Shown here piece after piece: positions 18,036-26,500 of a DNA stretch of 64,000 nt; position 1 is the stretch's first letter, and every line of letters starts with the position of its first letter. Origin of the DNA: Saprospiraceae bacterium (GTDB lineage Bacteria > Bacteroidota > Bacteroidia > Chitinophagales > Saprospiraceae); assembly GCA_016722295.1 (NCBI GenBank), contig JADKGL010000003.1, positions 1 through 64,000 of the forward strand, in the 5' to 3' direction. A program made the position numbers and the translations under genes. Below the pieces are notes generated by a model. That model was not told the DNA's origin. It was given only the letters and a program-made list of their open reading frames with translations, and ran no database searches.

Positions 18036-18512
18036 TCAAATTGCCTTTCTGTCTTTTACTCCAATAATTAATAACCAAATACAAGTTCCTATTTCGCCTA
18101 TACTTGCTGGTAAACTTATATATGAAGAGATTCCAATTTTTGAATAATTAGGAATTAAAGTGTGCCCCGCGAAATTTAGTAAATAGCCAAAAGAGCCAAG
18201 CATCAATAATACACCTAAAATTTTTGGAAGAAATCCCGATTTGAAAACTAAATAGCCAAACGGGAATAACCAAAGCCCAGAAAATATATGAACTATTCGC
18301 ATTCCATTGTTGTATTGGGCAAGGTTTAGCATAACTTGTGATTGCAATTGTTCTGGAGAAAAACCAAACCGATTGTTTGTATCATTTATTAATGAAAGAA
18401 TAGTCAATTCATTTTGAACATTTAAGAAAAATATAGGGACACTTAAACTAACTAATAGAACCATTATTTTAGCAAAGTATTCATTTACGGGATTTAATAA
18501 TTTGTAAAGCAC
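18036..18512 (-). CDS. DUF4386 family membrane protein, N-terminally truncated or frameshifted
   Basis: The frame gives LYKLLNPVNEYFAKIMVLLVSLSVPI, then WLFPFGYLVFKSGFLPKILG and a final helix with IGEIGTCIWLLIIGVK, the C-terminal two thirds of DUF4386 proteins (usually about 220-240 residues, several membrane helices, function unknown). The GTG at 18512 is unlikely to be a true start. Sequence upstream still encodes family-like protein: LPIV in this frame, then IGGLLCYTFFLFL one frame over (about 18557-18520), broken in a run of eight Ts and again by a TAA near 18560. No sensible protein was found beyond about 18570. The gene is therefore either decayed at its front or carries several indel errors. 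Confidence 0.65.
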   Translation of the reverse strand: MLYKLLNPVNEYFAKIMVLLVSLSVPIFFLNVQNELTILSLINDTNNRFGFSPEQLQSQVMLNLAQYNNGMRIVHIFSGLWLFPFGYLVFKSGFLPKILGVLLMLGSFGYLLNFAGHTLIPNYSKIGISSYISLPASIGEIGTCIWLLIIGVKDRKAI

Positions 18513-18641
18513 AATTGGTAAAAAAAGGAAAAATGTATAACAAAGTAGACCTCCTATTTATATCAATCTCTTTTTATCTGTTATATTTATACAACTACGT
18601 TGAATTAAGTTAGGCTTTTCTAGACGCTCTACTTTCAATTA

Positions 18642-19730
18642 TTACGGATTAAATTTTTCAAATGTGTTTCCATTAAATTTGAATGTTCCGTTTTCAAGTG
18701 TACCAAGCCATAAGTTGCCTTGATTATCCATATACATTGAAACTAAATTGACGTTTTTTATTCCATCTTGAACTGTATAGTTTGTAATGCTTTTCCCTTC
18801 AAGTTTATATACTCCTTTGTCCCAAGTTGTCAGCCAAATAATTCCGTTCTTGTCCTCAACAATATAGGAATAGTAAACATATTTGTCTCCTCCAAATATT
18901 TCTGCATTTCCAATACCATTTGTTTTATGGTATTGCAATTTGTCGCTTTTTATTGTCTTGTCAAAATCGAAAATATATCGATGCCAAGTGTTACAAAACC
19001 AAAATCTACCATCTTTGTCCTCATAAATGGAACGAATACCAAAAGTGCCACCAGTCGGAGTTATTGTTAAATCTTCTTCATACATCCATTTGATAGATTG
19101 TCCGTCAAAACGACAGGCACCAAAAACTGAAGTGCCAAACCACATAGCGCCTTTTCGATCTTTATATATACAGTAAACTTCATAAGGACTAAAAAATGGA
19201 TTGATGCCTTTTTGATAAATTTCATCATGCAGGTAATGTTTTGGGAATTCTAATTGGAATAGAGTTTTACCATTATATCGATAAGGTCCATGTTCTTCTC
19301 TTTTCCCCAGAATGCTAAACCACAGATCCTCAGGTTCCAATTTCCATTCTTTACTTTTTATAGATTGCAAAGAGTTGATTTTCTTTCCATCAAATTTATT
19401 GATACCTCCAAAGGTTGTGAAGTAGATATTTCCAAATTTGTCTTCTTGAATTTGCCTAATCGTATCGTTAGAAAGTCCATTTTTTGTCGTAAAATTTACA
19501 ATAGTTTTTCCATCATATCGATACACACCTTCTCCATTGCTACTGAACCAATAGTTGTTTTGCTTGTCTTGAAACACATACCACAATTGTTTTCCAAGTT
19601 TGTTTACTGTGTCACCTAGTGAAATATTTTTGTTTACATTTTCAGAGTTCAATGCATTCTCTTTTGTCCGTCCGTTGCAAGATGTTAATATGATCAATAT
19701 GTTGAAATATGAAAATAATATTAACTTCAT
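18642..19730 (-). CDS. two-component-regulator propeller domain lipoprotein
   Basis: The 362-residue protein begins with a lipoprotein signal (ILTSC lipobox, Cys at about residue 18). It is then built of short beta-propeller blades of the Reg_prop type, each ending W-(F/L)-(G/S/T)-T-x-x-G-(V/A)-x-x-(F/Y)-(D/E)-G. Examples are NYWFSSNGEGVYRYDGK, NIYFTTFGGINKFDGK, AMWFGTSVFGACRFDGQ, IIWLTTWDKGVYKLEGK and NLWLGTLENGTFKFNGN. In hybrid sensors this propeller is the periplasmic sensing part; here no kinase domain follows, so it is a free-standing lipid-anchored propeller. Its ligand is unknown. It stands as a single gene between DUF4386 and DinB. Confidence 0.8.
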   Translation of the reverse strand: MKLILFSYFNILIILTSCNGRTKENALNSENVNKNISLGDTVNKLGKQLWYVFQDKQNNYWFSSNGEGVYRYDGKTIVNFTTKNGLSNDTIRQIQEDKFGNIYFTTFGGINKFDGKKINSLQSIKSKEWKLEPEDLWFSILGKREEHGPYRYNGKTLFQLEFPKHYLHDEIYQKGINPFFSPYEVYCIYKDRKGAMWFGTSVFGACRFDGQSIKWMYEEDLTITPTGGTFGIRSIYEDKDGRFWFCNTWHRYIFDFDKTIKSDKLQYHKTNGIGNAEIFGGDKYVYYSYIVEDKNGIIWLTTWDKGVYKLEGKSITNYTVQDGIKNVNLVSMYMDNQGNLWLGTLENGTFKFNGNTFEKFNP

Positions 19731-19915
19731 TTTTTACCAGTTCAATTTTTATAATGTAAGAAGGAGTTAAAAAAAATAAATTTTTTGAGCTCTATTTTTT
19801 TAAAAATATGAACTAAAAAATATACATATTGCACAATTATTTACTTTTGAAATAACTCTGTTGTTATGCAATGGAACAAATGTTTGTTGTTCTTTGTTTT
19901 TCATTTGCATTCAAG

Positions 19916-20452
19916 TTATAAATACCTTTCATTTATAATTTTAGTATGGTGTAGGAGATGACCCATCATTATTAAACCTAATGCTCTTGCACTAAAATTG
20001 TGAGTAACGCCATTTCCTAGAAACTTGCTTTGCTCTTCTGAAATATTTTGAAAGAGTAGATTTGAATTTCTTCTTACTACTTGAAATTCGTCAAGCAAAC
20101 TTTCCATGGTGCGTATAGTTACATCAATATTAGAGGCATATAAATTGTCATCCATACTATGTAATGGAGTTTTGTTGTCTCCTCGTAAACAAACAAGTGT
20201 TCTATAAGCAAACACTCTTTCTGTGTCAATTATATGCATTAAAACTTCTTTTATTGTCCACTTGTCAATGCCATATTTATAGTTATGCTTTTCTAATGGA
20301 ATACTATTAAAAAAATCAATTGTTTGTTTTGTATTCGTTGTAAAGATTTCTTGAAAATCTCCTAATTCTACCAAGTCAATATAACTTTGAAAATAAGGAT
20401 TGTATTCTATTTTTTCTGGTCTATTCATTTTTGTTTTATTTTTTGTGCTCAT
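19916..20452 (-). CDS. DinB family protein
   Basis: The 178-residue four-helix protein matches the DinB/DUF664-like superfamily: WTIKEVLMHIIDTERVFAYR (first metal-ligand His near residue 73), YASNIDVTIRTM, and NFSARALGLIMMGHLLHH near the C-terminus with the remaining His ligands (HxxxH spacing). Members bind divalent metal and include thiol-dependent transferases; the reaction here is unknown. The ATG at 20452 is followed by an internal Met eight codons on. It is a single gene with no clear operon partner. Confidence 0.85.
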   Translation of the reverse strand: MSTKNKTKMNRPEKIEYNPYFQSYIDLVELGDFQEIFTTNTKQTIDFFNSIPLEKHNYKYGIDKWTIKEVLMHIIDTERVFAYRTLVCLRGDNKTPLHSMDDNLYASNIDVTIRTMESLLDEFQVVRRNSNLLFQNISEEQSKFLGNGVTHNFSARALGLIMMGHLLHHTKIINERYL

Positions 20453-20622
20453 TCAAATTAATCGAAAGGAAAAATGGGATAGAATTTCAAATTCAAATGA
20501 CTTTGGTTCAAAAAATATTATGTGAATGATTAAATTAATTATAGTACCACTAAAAATAAATAAGATATCAAATTTCTACTTCACATTATCAAGAGCTTAT
20601 TGCTTGTAATAGTTTCTAAATT

Positions 20623-21267
20623 TCAACTTTCCTTCACCGCTTTCTCAGCACTAAAAAAACTACGATAAAATAGTAAAAAAATACAAATTCCTATAAATAT
20701 AGCTGAGTCCGCGACATTAAAGATCGGTCTAAAAAACTCAAACTCTTCTCCAGCCCAAATAGGAAACCAGCTCGGAAAATGTCCCTGTACCATAGGGAAA
20801 TAAAACATATCGACTACCCAACCCATTAGCCATGGCGCATAACCTCCTTCTGCTGGAAACAGTTGGGCTAATTCGCCACCATGAAATGGAGATTTGGAAA
20901 AAATCACTCCATAGAATACGCTGTCTATTATATTTCCAACTGCTCCAGCTAGAATCAAACTGAAAGCGACAACTATGCCTGGTTTTTCTTTTGACTTAAT
21001 AATTTGAGCTAATAGATAAATTAAAAAAGAAACTGCAACTATTCGAAATAAACTTAAAAACAATTTGCCATAATCTCCACCAAAACTTAAGCCAAAGGCC
21101 ATACCATCATTTTCGATGAAATGTATTCTTGCCCAGCTTTGTCCAAAAATAGGAAATTCCTCATTGAGCTGCATATGTGTTTTGACCCATATTTTGGAAG
21201 CTTGATCAATGAACAATACTGCAAATATTGTCACTAAAGATAAATAAAATAATTGTTTTGACGTCAT
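20623..21267 (-). CDS. lspA: lipoprotein signal peptidase (signal peptidase II)
   Basis: The 214-residue polytopic membrane protein cleaves the signal peptide of prolipoproteins at the lipobox Cys. Four hydrophobic helices are visible (LFYLSLVTIFAVLFIDQAS, LFRIVAVSFLIYLLAQII, VVAFSLILAGAVGNIIDSV and IFIGICIFLLFY). The two catalytic aspartates lie in GNIIDSVFYG and FNVADSAI. The loop between them (FSKSPFHGGELAQLFP...) is longer than in E. coli, as is usual for Bacteroidota. The ATG start fits; a TACCTTTG -7-like element at 21275-21282 sits just before it, suggesting a very short leader. It would process the lipoproteins encoded at 18642 and 53143, among others. Confidence 0.95.
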   Translation of the reverse strand: MTSKQLFYLSLVTIFAVLFIDQASKIWVKTHMQLNEEFPIFGQSWARIHFIENDGMAFGLSFGGDYGKLFLSLFRIVAVSFLIYLLAQIIKSKEKPGIVVAFSLILAGAVGNIIDSVFYGVIFSKSPFHGGELAQLFPAEGGYAPWLMGWVVDMFYFPMVQGHFPSWFPIWAGEEFEFFRPIFNVADSAIFIGICIFLLFYRSFFSAEKAVKES

Positions 21268-21370
21268 CAGGTCGCAAAGGTAGTAAGACTTTAGATTACT
21301 CTATGCTCATTTTTAGATTAATGCATTGCTAATTTCGATAGAAATGAATAGCATTAGAGCCATTTACGTG

Positions 21371-22027
21371 TTATTTTTCTTTGATTTTCTTTAATTTTTG
21401 CCTTACTAGCATAATTGCTTTAGCTTGAATGGAAAAAAACAAAATGATACCAAAGACAAAGCTCAAATTTCTTACTAAATCACAAAGCTCAAATAAATTA
21501 GGATAAAAATGTTGAATTATAAAGAGTTGGGCAGCAGACAAAATCAAACTAATAATTACGATGCTTATAGTAAGGCCTATCCAAGCCCTCATTTTAATAA
21601 TTTCTTCTTGATAATAATTTTTCTTTAGATCAGATGTAAATCGAATATCCTCGGGATTCATTTTCACCAAAGCGGCTAGAATATTCGCAGATTGTAAAGA
21701 TTTTAATTCATCTTTAAATGCTATAGCTTTTAAATATAGGATCTCTTCATAGATCTTGTGTTGTCGTTTATTAAATTCATCGTGGTTTAATAAATCTACC
21801 AAAAATTTCTCACTTTTATATTGAAATAGATCAATCATTTCAAGATGATAGAGAGATTTAAGATAAGTGAATTTCATCTCAATCATTTCCTCAAAATTCA
21901 ATTGCTCTATGAGATTGAAATAGCTCTCATAAAAATGAATAAAATCATGATGAGCTTGCTCAGGAATTCTCCTGTATCTGCTGACGAGATTTTTAAGCTC
22001 AAAGATTTGCTTTTCTGCGTAGTTCAT
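21371..22027 (-). CDS. small membrane protein with two C-terminal helices, unknown function
   Basis: The 218-residue protein starts at the ATG at 22027 (MNYAEKQIFELKNLVSRYRR), which overlaps the stop of the upstream cyclase gene by four bases (ATGA). The longer open frame to 22153 lies inside the cyclase and is not the start. The first ~150 residues are helical and charged (YHLEMIDLFQYKSEKFLVDLL), possibly coiled coil. Two hydrophobic segments follow (IGLTISIVIISLILSAAQLF and LVRNLSFVFGIILFFSIQ), then a basic end (VRQKLKKIKEK). No family was recognised. Translational coupling suggests production with the cyclase. Confidence 0.6.
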   Translation of the reverse strand: MNYAEKQIFELKNLVSRYRRIPEQAHHDFIHFYESYFNLIEQLNFEEMIEMKFTYLKSLYHLEMIDLFQYKSEKFLVDLLNHDEFNKRQHKIYEEILYLKAIAFKDELKSLQSANILAALVKMNPEDIRFTSDLKKNYYQEEIIKMRAWIGLTISIVIISLILSAAQLFIIQHFYPNLFELCDLVRNLSFVFGIILFFSIQAKAIMLVRQKLKKIKEK

Positions 22028-22776
22028 CTTACTTGATACAATATTGGTTTTGAAGGTATCGCATCCGATTGAATGGATGCTGTCTGCAAATTTAATACGT
22101 AAATTCCATCTGGAACGCTGTCTGGCACATAAATTAATTCTGTAATGGTGCATTTTTTTGCTCTACCGTCCATCCAGAACCTTCTGTGTGCTTCCAGTTT
22201 GCCACCATCTTCTTCTCTGTCAACCGATGGAATATCTACAAGTATGTGATTTATCCCTTTATCCGCAACAAAAGCCATTGCGTCGTGATCTATATAGATT
22301 GGATTTGTCCCTGAGTATTTCACTTGTTTTTTCTGAATCTCGTTGGGCAATGTGCGTATGACCAATGCCTCAAATGGCACATTCGGATCTTCAAACCAAA
22401 GACTTTCTAATGTAAATTTTTCTATGACCCGATCGCCATTTTCCCTTTTTGTCGGGTAGACAGTCATGAGTTGCGCTAGAAATAGGCTATCCTGTAATAC
22501 AGTCAATAGTGGCTCTCTTTCTTTTGTAATATGCCCAACACATTCAGTATGTGTGCCGTTGCCATGAATATTGATCTTAGCATTAAAAAAATTTACAGGG
22601 CCTCCTAATGCTACTGAACCAACAAAATGCCCCATTCGAACCGGTTCATCTTGATAAAACGGAGCATAAAAACAATTTGTTTGGTTGTAATCGCTTGAGT
22701 AAGGAATTGAAAGGTCGATTCCTTCCTTGGAGTCAAAGGTGTATTTCTTATGATTGATCTCGGTGGAAAGCAACAT
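22024..22776 (-). CDS. cyclase family protein (kynurenine formamidase-like metal hydrolase)
   Basis: The 250-residue protein carries the metal-binding motif of the cyclase/kynurenine formamidase family, here HGNGTHTECVGHI (usual form HxGTHxDxPxH), at about residues 71-83. DIPSVDREEDGGKLEAHRRF near residue 180 and TELIYVPDSVPDGIYVLNLQ near 217 also fit the family fold. The Asp of the usual motif is Glu here, a variant known to me from Bacteroidota members. The substrate is not given by context: no other tryptophan-catabolism gene is nearby. It is the first gene of a two-gene unit with the overlapping membrane protein. Confidence 0.82.
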   Translation of the reverse strand: MLLSTEINHKKYTFDSKEGIDLSIPYSSDYNQTNCFYAPFYQDEPVRMGHFVGSVALGGPVNFFNAKINIHGNGTHTECVGHITKEREPLLTVLQDSLFLAQLMTVYPTKRENGDRVIEKFTLESLWFEDPNVPFEALVIRTLPNEIQKKQVKYSGTNPIYIDHDAMAFVADKGINHILVDIPSVDREEDGGKLEAHRRFWMDGRAKKCTITELIYVPDSVPDGIYVLNLQTASIQSDAIPSKPILYQVR

Positions 22777-22925
22777 TTTCTATTTTATTTGAATGCAAGA
22801 TAAGGGAGGATCTTGACAGAAAAATAGATTTTTTAATTTTTAGAATTATCGAAAAAAGCTAGTGTAAATGAGATATCTTGGATTTCTACAATTATTTAAA
22901 TTTACTAAAATAGAATATTGATTTA

Positions 22926-23486
22926 TTAAAAGAAAATCCCAGTAGTAACTGTGACATAATCTATTTTATAATCTGTAGATTTATATAGTTCTGTAAACCC
23001 CTTTTCAAATTGAAAATCTATAGCGAATGGTCCGATATCCAAACCAAGACCACCCAATGCGCCGAGATGTAGATCCCGCAGCGTATTATGATCTAGTGAA
23101 AGTGTATTTTTTTCTATAGACCAAATAAAATTTGTTCCAAGACCAGCTGAAGCCCTAAAAAGCAAATTTCCTACTTTAAAAATGCGTGCTCCTAGTTGAA
23201 CTGGTCCCTTCACAATGAACATAGCTGGACTCTCTTTGAATGGATCGAAAACACCAGAACTTTCCAACTGTATCTTATGTAATTCAAGCCCAGGCTTAAG
23301 GTACCAAAAATCTGGCCCTAGACGTGCTGTCACACTGATATGCCATCCGCTTAATGCCCCAGCCTTAGCCATTACAGCAGGATTATCCGTATAGCCTAAA
23401 CTTGCGCCGACTCCAATTACTGCGCCGCTTTGAGCATTAGATAACAAAGTAAACAATAGCAAAACAGCGATAAAATACATTTTCAT
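22926..23486 (-). CDS. outer-membrane beta-barrel protein (porin-like)
   Basis: The protein is 186 residues from the ATG at 23486 (MKMYFIAVLLLFTLLSNAQ signal peptide); the TTG at 23501 is a poorer start. Alternating strands such as GAVIGVGASLGYTDN, WHISVTARLGPDFWYLKPGLELHK, LLFRASAGLGTNFIW, IDFQFEKGFTELY and YVTVTTGIFF (terminal Phe) fit a small eight-strand barrel. It is divergent from the 1850-residue secreted protein, with about 85 bases between the starts. A link to that protein's secretion or anchoring is possible but unproven; it does not look like PorP/SprF. Confidence 0.68.
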   Translation of the reverse strand: MKMYFIAVLLLFTLLSNAQSGAVIGVGASLGYTDNPAVMAKAGALSGWHISVTARLGPDFWYLKPGLELHKIQLESSGVFDPFKESPAMFIVKGPVQLGARIFKVGNLLFRASAGLGTNFIWSIEKNTLSLDHNTLRDLHLGALGGLGLDIGPFAIDFQFEKGFTELYKSTDYKIDYVTVTTGIFF

Positions 23487-23569
23487 GCTGGAAAGATACA
23501 ACGTCTTAAAATCTTAAAAAAAATTTTTGAATTAAAATTTAATTAACTTAGCTCCTAAATCTACCTGAG

Positions 23570-26500
23570 ATGAGATCATTTTTGCTATCCACCTACATCA
23601 TGTTGAGCACATTTTCAATTGCTCTTGGTCAAGCTATTCAGATTAAACTCAACGACCCAAAATTTGCTTCAGTTTGTGAATTTTCATCAATGAGTATTGA
23701 ATTTGACAACACGAGCAATGTTCCAATCGGGAATATTGATTTTAGTCTTCATCTTCCAGTAGGGGTACAATACGTACTTGGGACCATTACATCAGCCACT
23801 GAAAAAAATATTAACAATCGATCTATCCCAGAATTTACGATTACTTCGATTCCTTCAAGTTCAAAAATCACTTGTCAATTGACAGTAGTTTTTGATTGCT
23901 CTGCTTTTGATGCATCGAATGAAGCTGTCATGTTGAGAAATAAAATAATTGCATCATATAATGGAATAAAAGACTCAGTACAAAGCAACATCCCTTATAA
24001 TCTGTTTAGTCCATTTTTGCTCATTCAAGACGTACCAGACATTAGTAAAGAAAGTAGCTCCAGCGTGTTTCGACAGATAAAAATTACAAATACGAGGATA
24101 GGACCAATTCGAAGTTTTGAATTTACAGACGATCATGATTCTGCAGATATTTTTTCAGCCAACGGAAATTTAATTATAAATACACATACACAATTAAAAT
24201 TAGCATTTGGTGCGAAGGATTTTTTATTGATTGGGGATAAGGATTCATTATTTGAACGTGACGAAACTATTCTTGTAGATGAAGTCATCAATAATCTAAC
24301 ATGTATACCCAAAGTAGTGAAATCTACCCTTACAGCCAATTGGGGCTGTTCGTCTCAAGTTTGTCAAAGTTCTCAAAAATTTACTTCTGTTTTATTTACT
24401 AGTAATACGAATTTTGCTGACATTCAACCCACTGCTGTTACCAATAGATTAGAATGTATTTGCGATCCCTTTGGAGCAAAACAAGAGTTGATATTAACCA
24501 ATAGAGGTTCTGCAGATGCAGAGAACATCGAAGTAGAAATCTTCACTGGAGATTTGGCGAGTGGACAAGTGTTTGGTTTAGTGAAAGATAGTATTTCCTT
24601 TCAAGGGAATCCAAATATAAAAATTGATACGATTGAGTTTAAAGATGCTTTGACAGATTCAGATTGTAAGGGTAATTTTTATTATAAACTGCGAATAGTA
24701 TTTTCTCACATTCCTGCTAAAGAATTTGTACGAATTCAATTTCGTTATGGAACTTGTTTATTAGCGCCAATCGACAGTACCCAGAATTTAGAATGGAAAT
24801 ATGGATTTCGATATTTTACAAAATGTATTCCAAATAGTGAAAACACTTCAAGCAATAGGGTTGGTACAATTAAAGGAATTACAAAAAAAATAACGAATGT
24901 ACTTCTACCTAATTTTATGGGTGATAGTATTCCTATTAATAAAATTTTTGATCTGTCCCATAATGTAAATATTCAACATCCTACGAGTTCTGAGATTTTA
25001 TTCTTGACGTATTACATCCCTTGTAATTTTACGATTCATGACACAAGTTTTTTACTTAATAATAAGTTGCCAATTCACAAAAGTCAAATTGAGAACAAAT
25101 TTGGAACAAAAATAATCAAGCTATACTATGCACCTCCATTTCAAACCAATGTGAATCAAGTATTAAAATTATCTGCCACATGCAATATTTTATGTCTAGA
25201 TACAATTCAAAAAGAAGAAAGCAGAAATCTTATTTCTTCCTGTGAAGACAAAGAAGATCTTAAAGTTCGATTTCAGTCAGAAATTTGTGCAGAAGCACAA
25301 TTGAGCTGTATTGATACGAATTGTGTTTGTGGTCCTTTTACTGGTTCTAGATTGACTTTAAATCTAGATTGCCCACCGGATCAACGATTGGACACGATAC
25401 CAGCTTATCTTAATTTTACTTCAGATTTTCGAAGAGCTAATGTCGGGTTGGAAGATAATAATAACGATCGATTTACTTCGAATACTAACTTAGATTCAAG
25501 TTTAATTGATTTAAAAAAATTTGTTACAGGTGATACAATAATAAATGAATTCTTTTCTATTGTAAAAAAAGATAACCCATTCTTTCATTCTGATTCCATC
25601 GTATTTTATATCCAAAGTGCAATTCAATTTGCACCAATATCAAGTTATGTAAGTATATACGATCGAAGTACAAATCAATATTATTCTGGATATATTCCTT
25701 TAAGAAAATACAAATCAACGAGTTTGAACATAGACTGTGGACAAACAGGTCCAGTAAGATCAGGAATAGGTCAAGGAGACATTGTACCAATTACTCCCCA
25801 AATTCTTAGAGAGAATGGAATAAATATTCCACTAGATTTTATTTTTGAAGAGGGAGATAGTATTTATAGTAAAATCCTACTTCGATTTGTGAGCGCCTCA
25901 CCGACAAGAGTGTTTAAAGCCACAATTCGTCATTATGCATTCCTATTCGATAGCGAAAAGCAACGACAGCTTAATTTTAGTTGTGGTATTAATGAGTTTA
26001 CTGCTTATTTTATTACAAATTCTTTGTCGTTTTCTCAGACAAATCCAAAAGCAACATTATGTGGTGATCAATTAGAATTTCCAATATTCACTATTGGACA
26101 GAATCCATTACTGAATAATTTTTTTCAGAATGAATTTAGATCTTTATTGCGAATCAATTCATGTAATGTCATGCCAAATGGCAATTATCCTGGAATAGAA
26201 ATTAATTCACTTGTATTCAACTATTTTTATAAAGATAGCCTTTCACGTACACTCATCCGCAAGGATACTGTGCCACTTTTGTTTCGTGCTAATCTATACA
26301 GTATTGACAGCTTGTATTTCAAAACAGTAGCATTTGATGAAGCATATGAAATTGAAATTTCTATGTTGGGCAAAATATCAGATTGTGAAAAATATTACAG
26401 CAATCCAAATAAAAAATTTTATACCTTGAATATAAAATTTGAATCACCAACTAATAGTGCCTATGTTATTTCTCCAGAATTGATCACATTATATGAAAGT

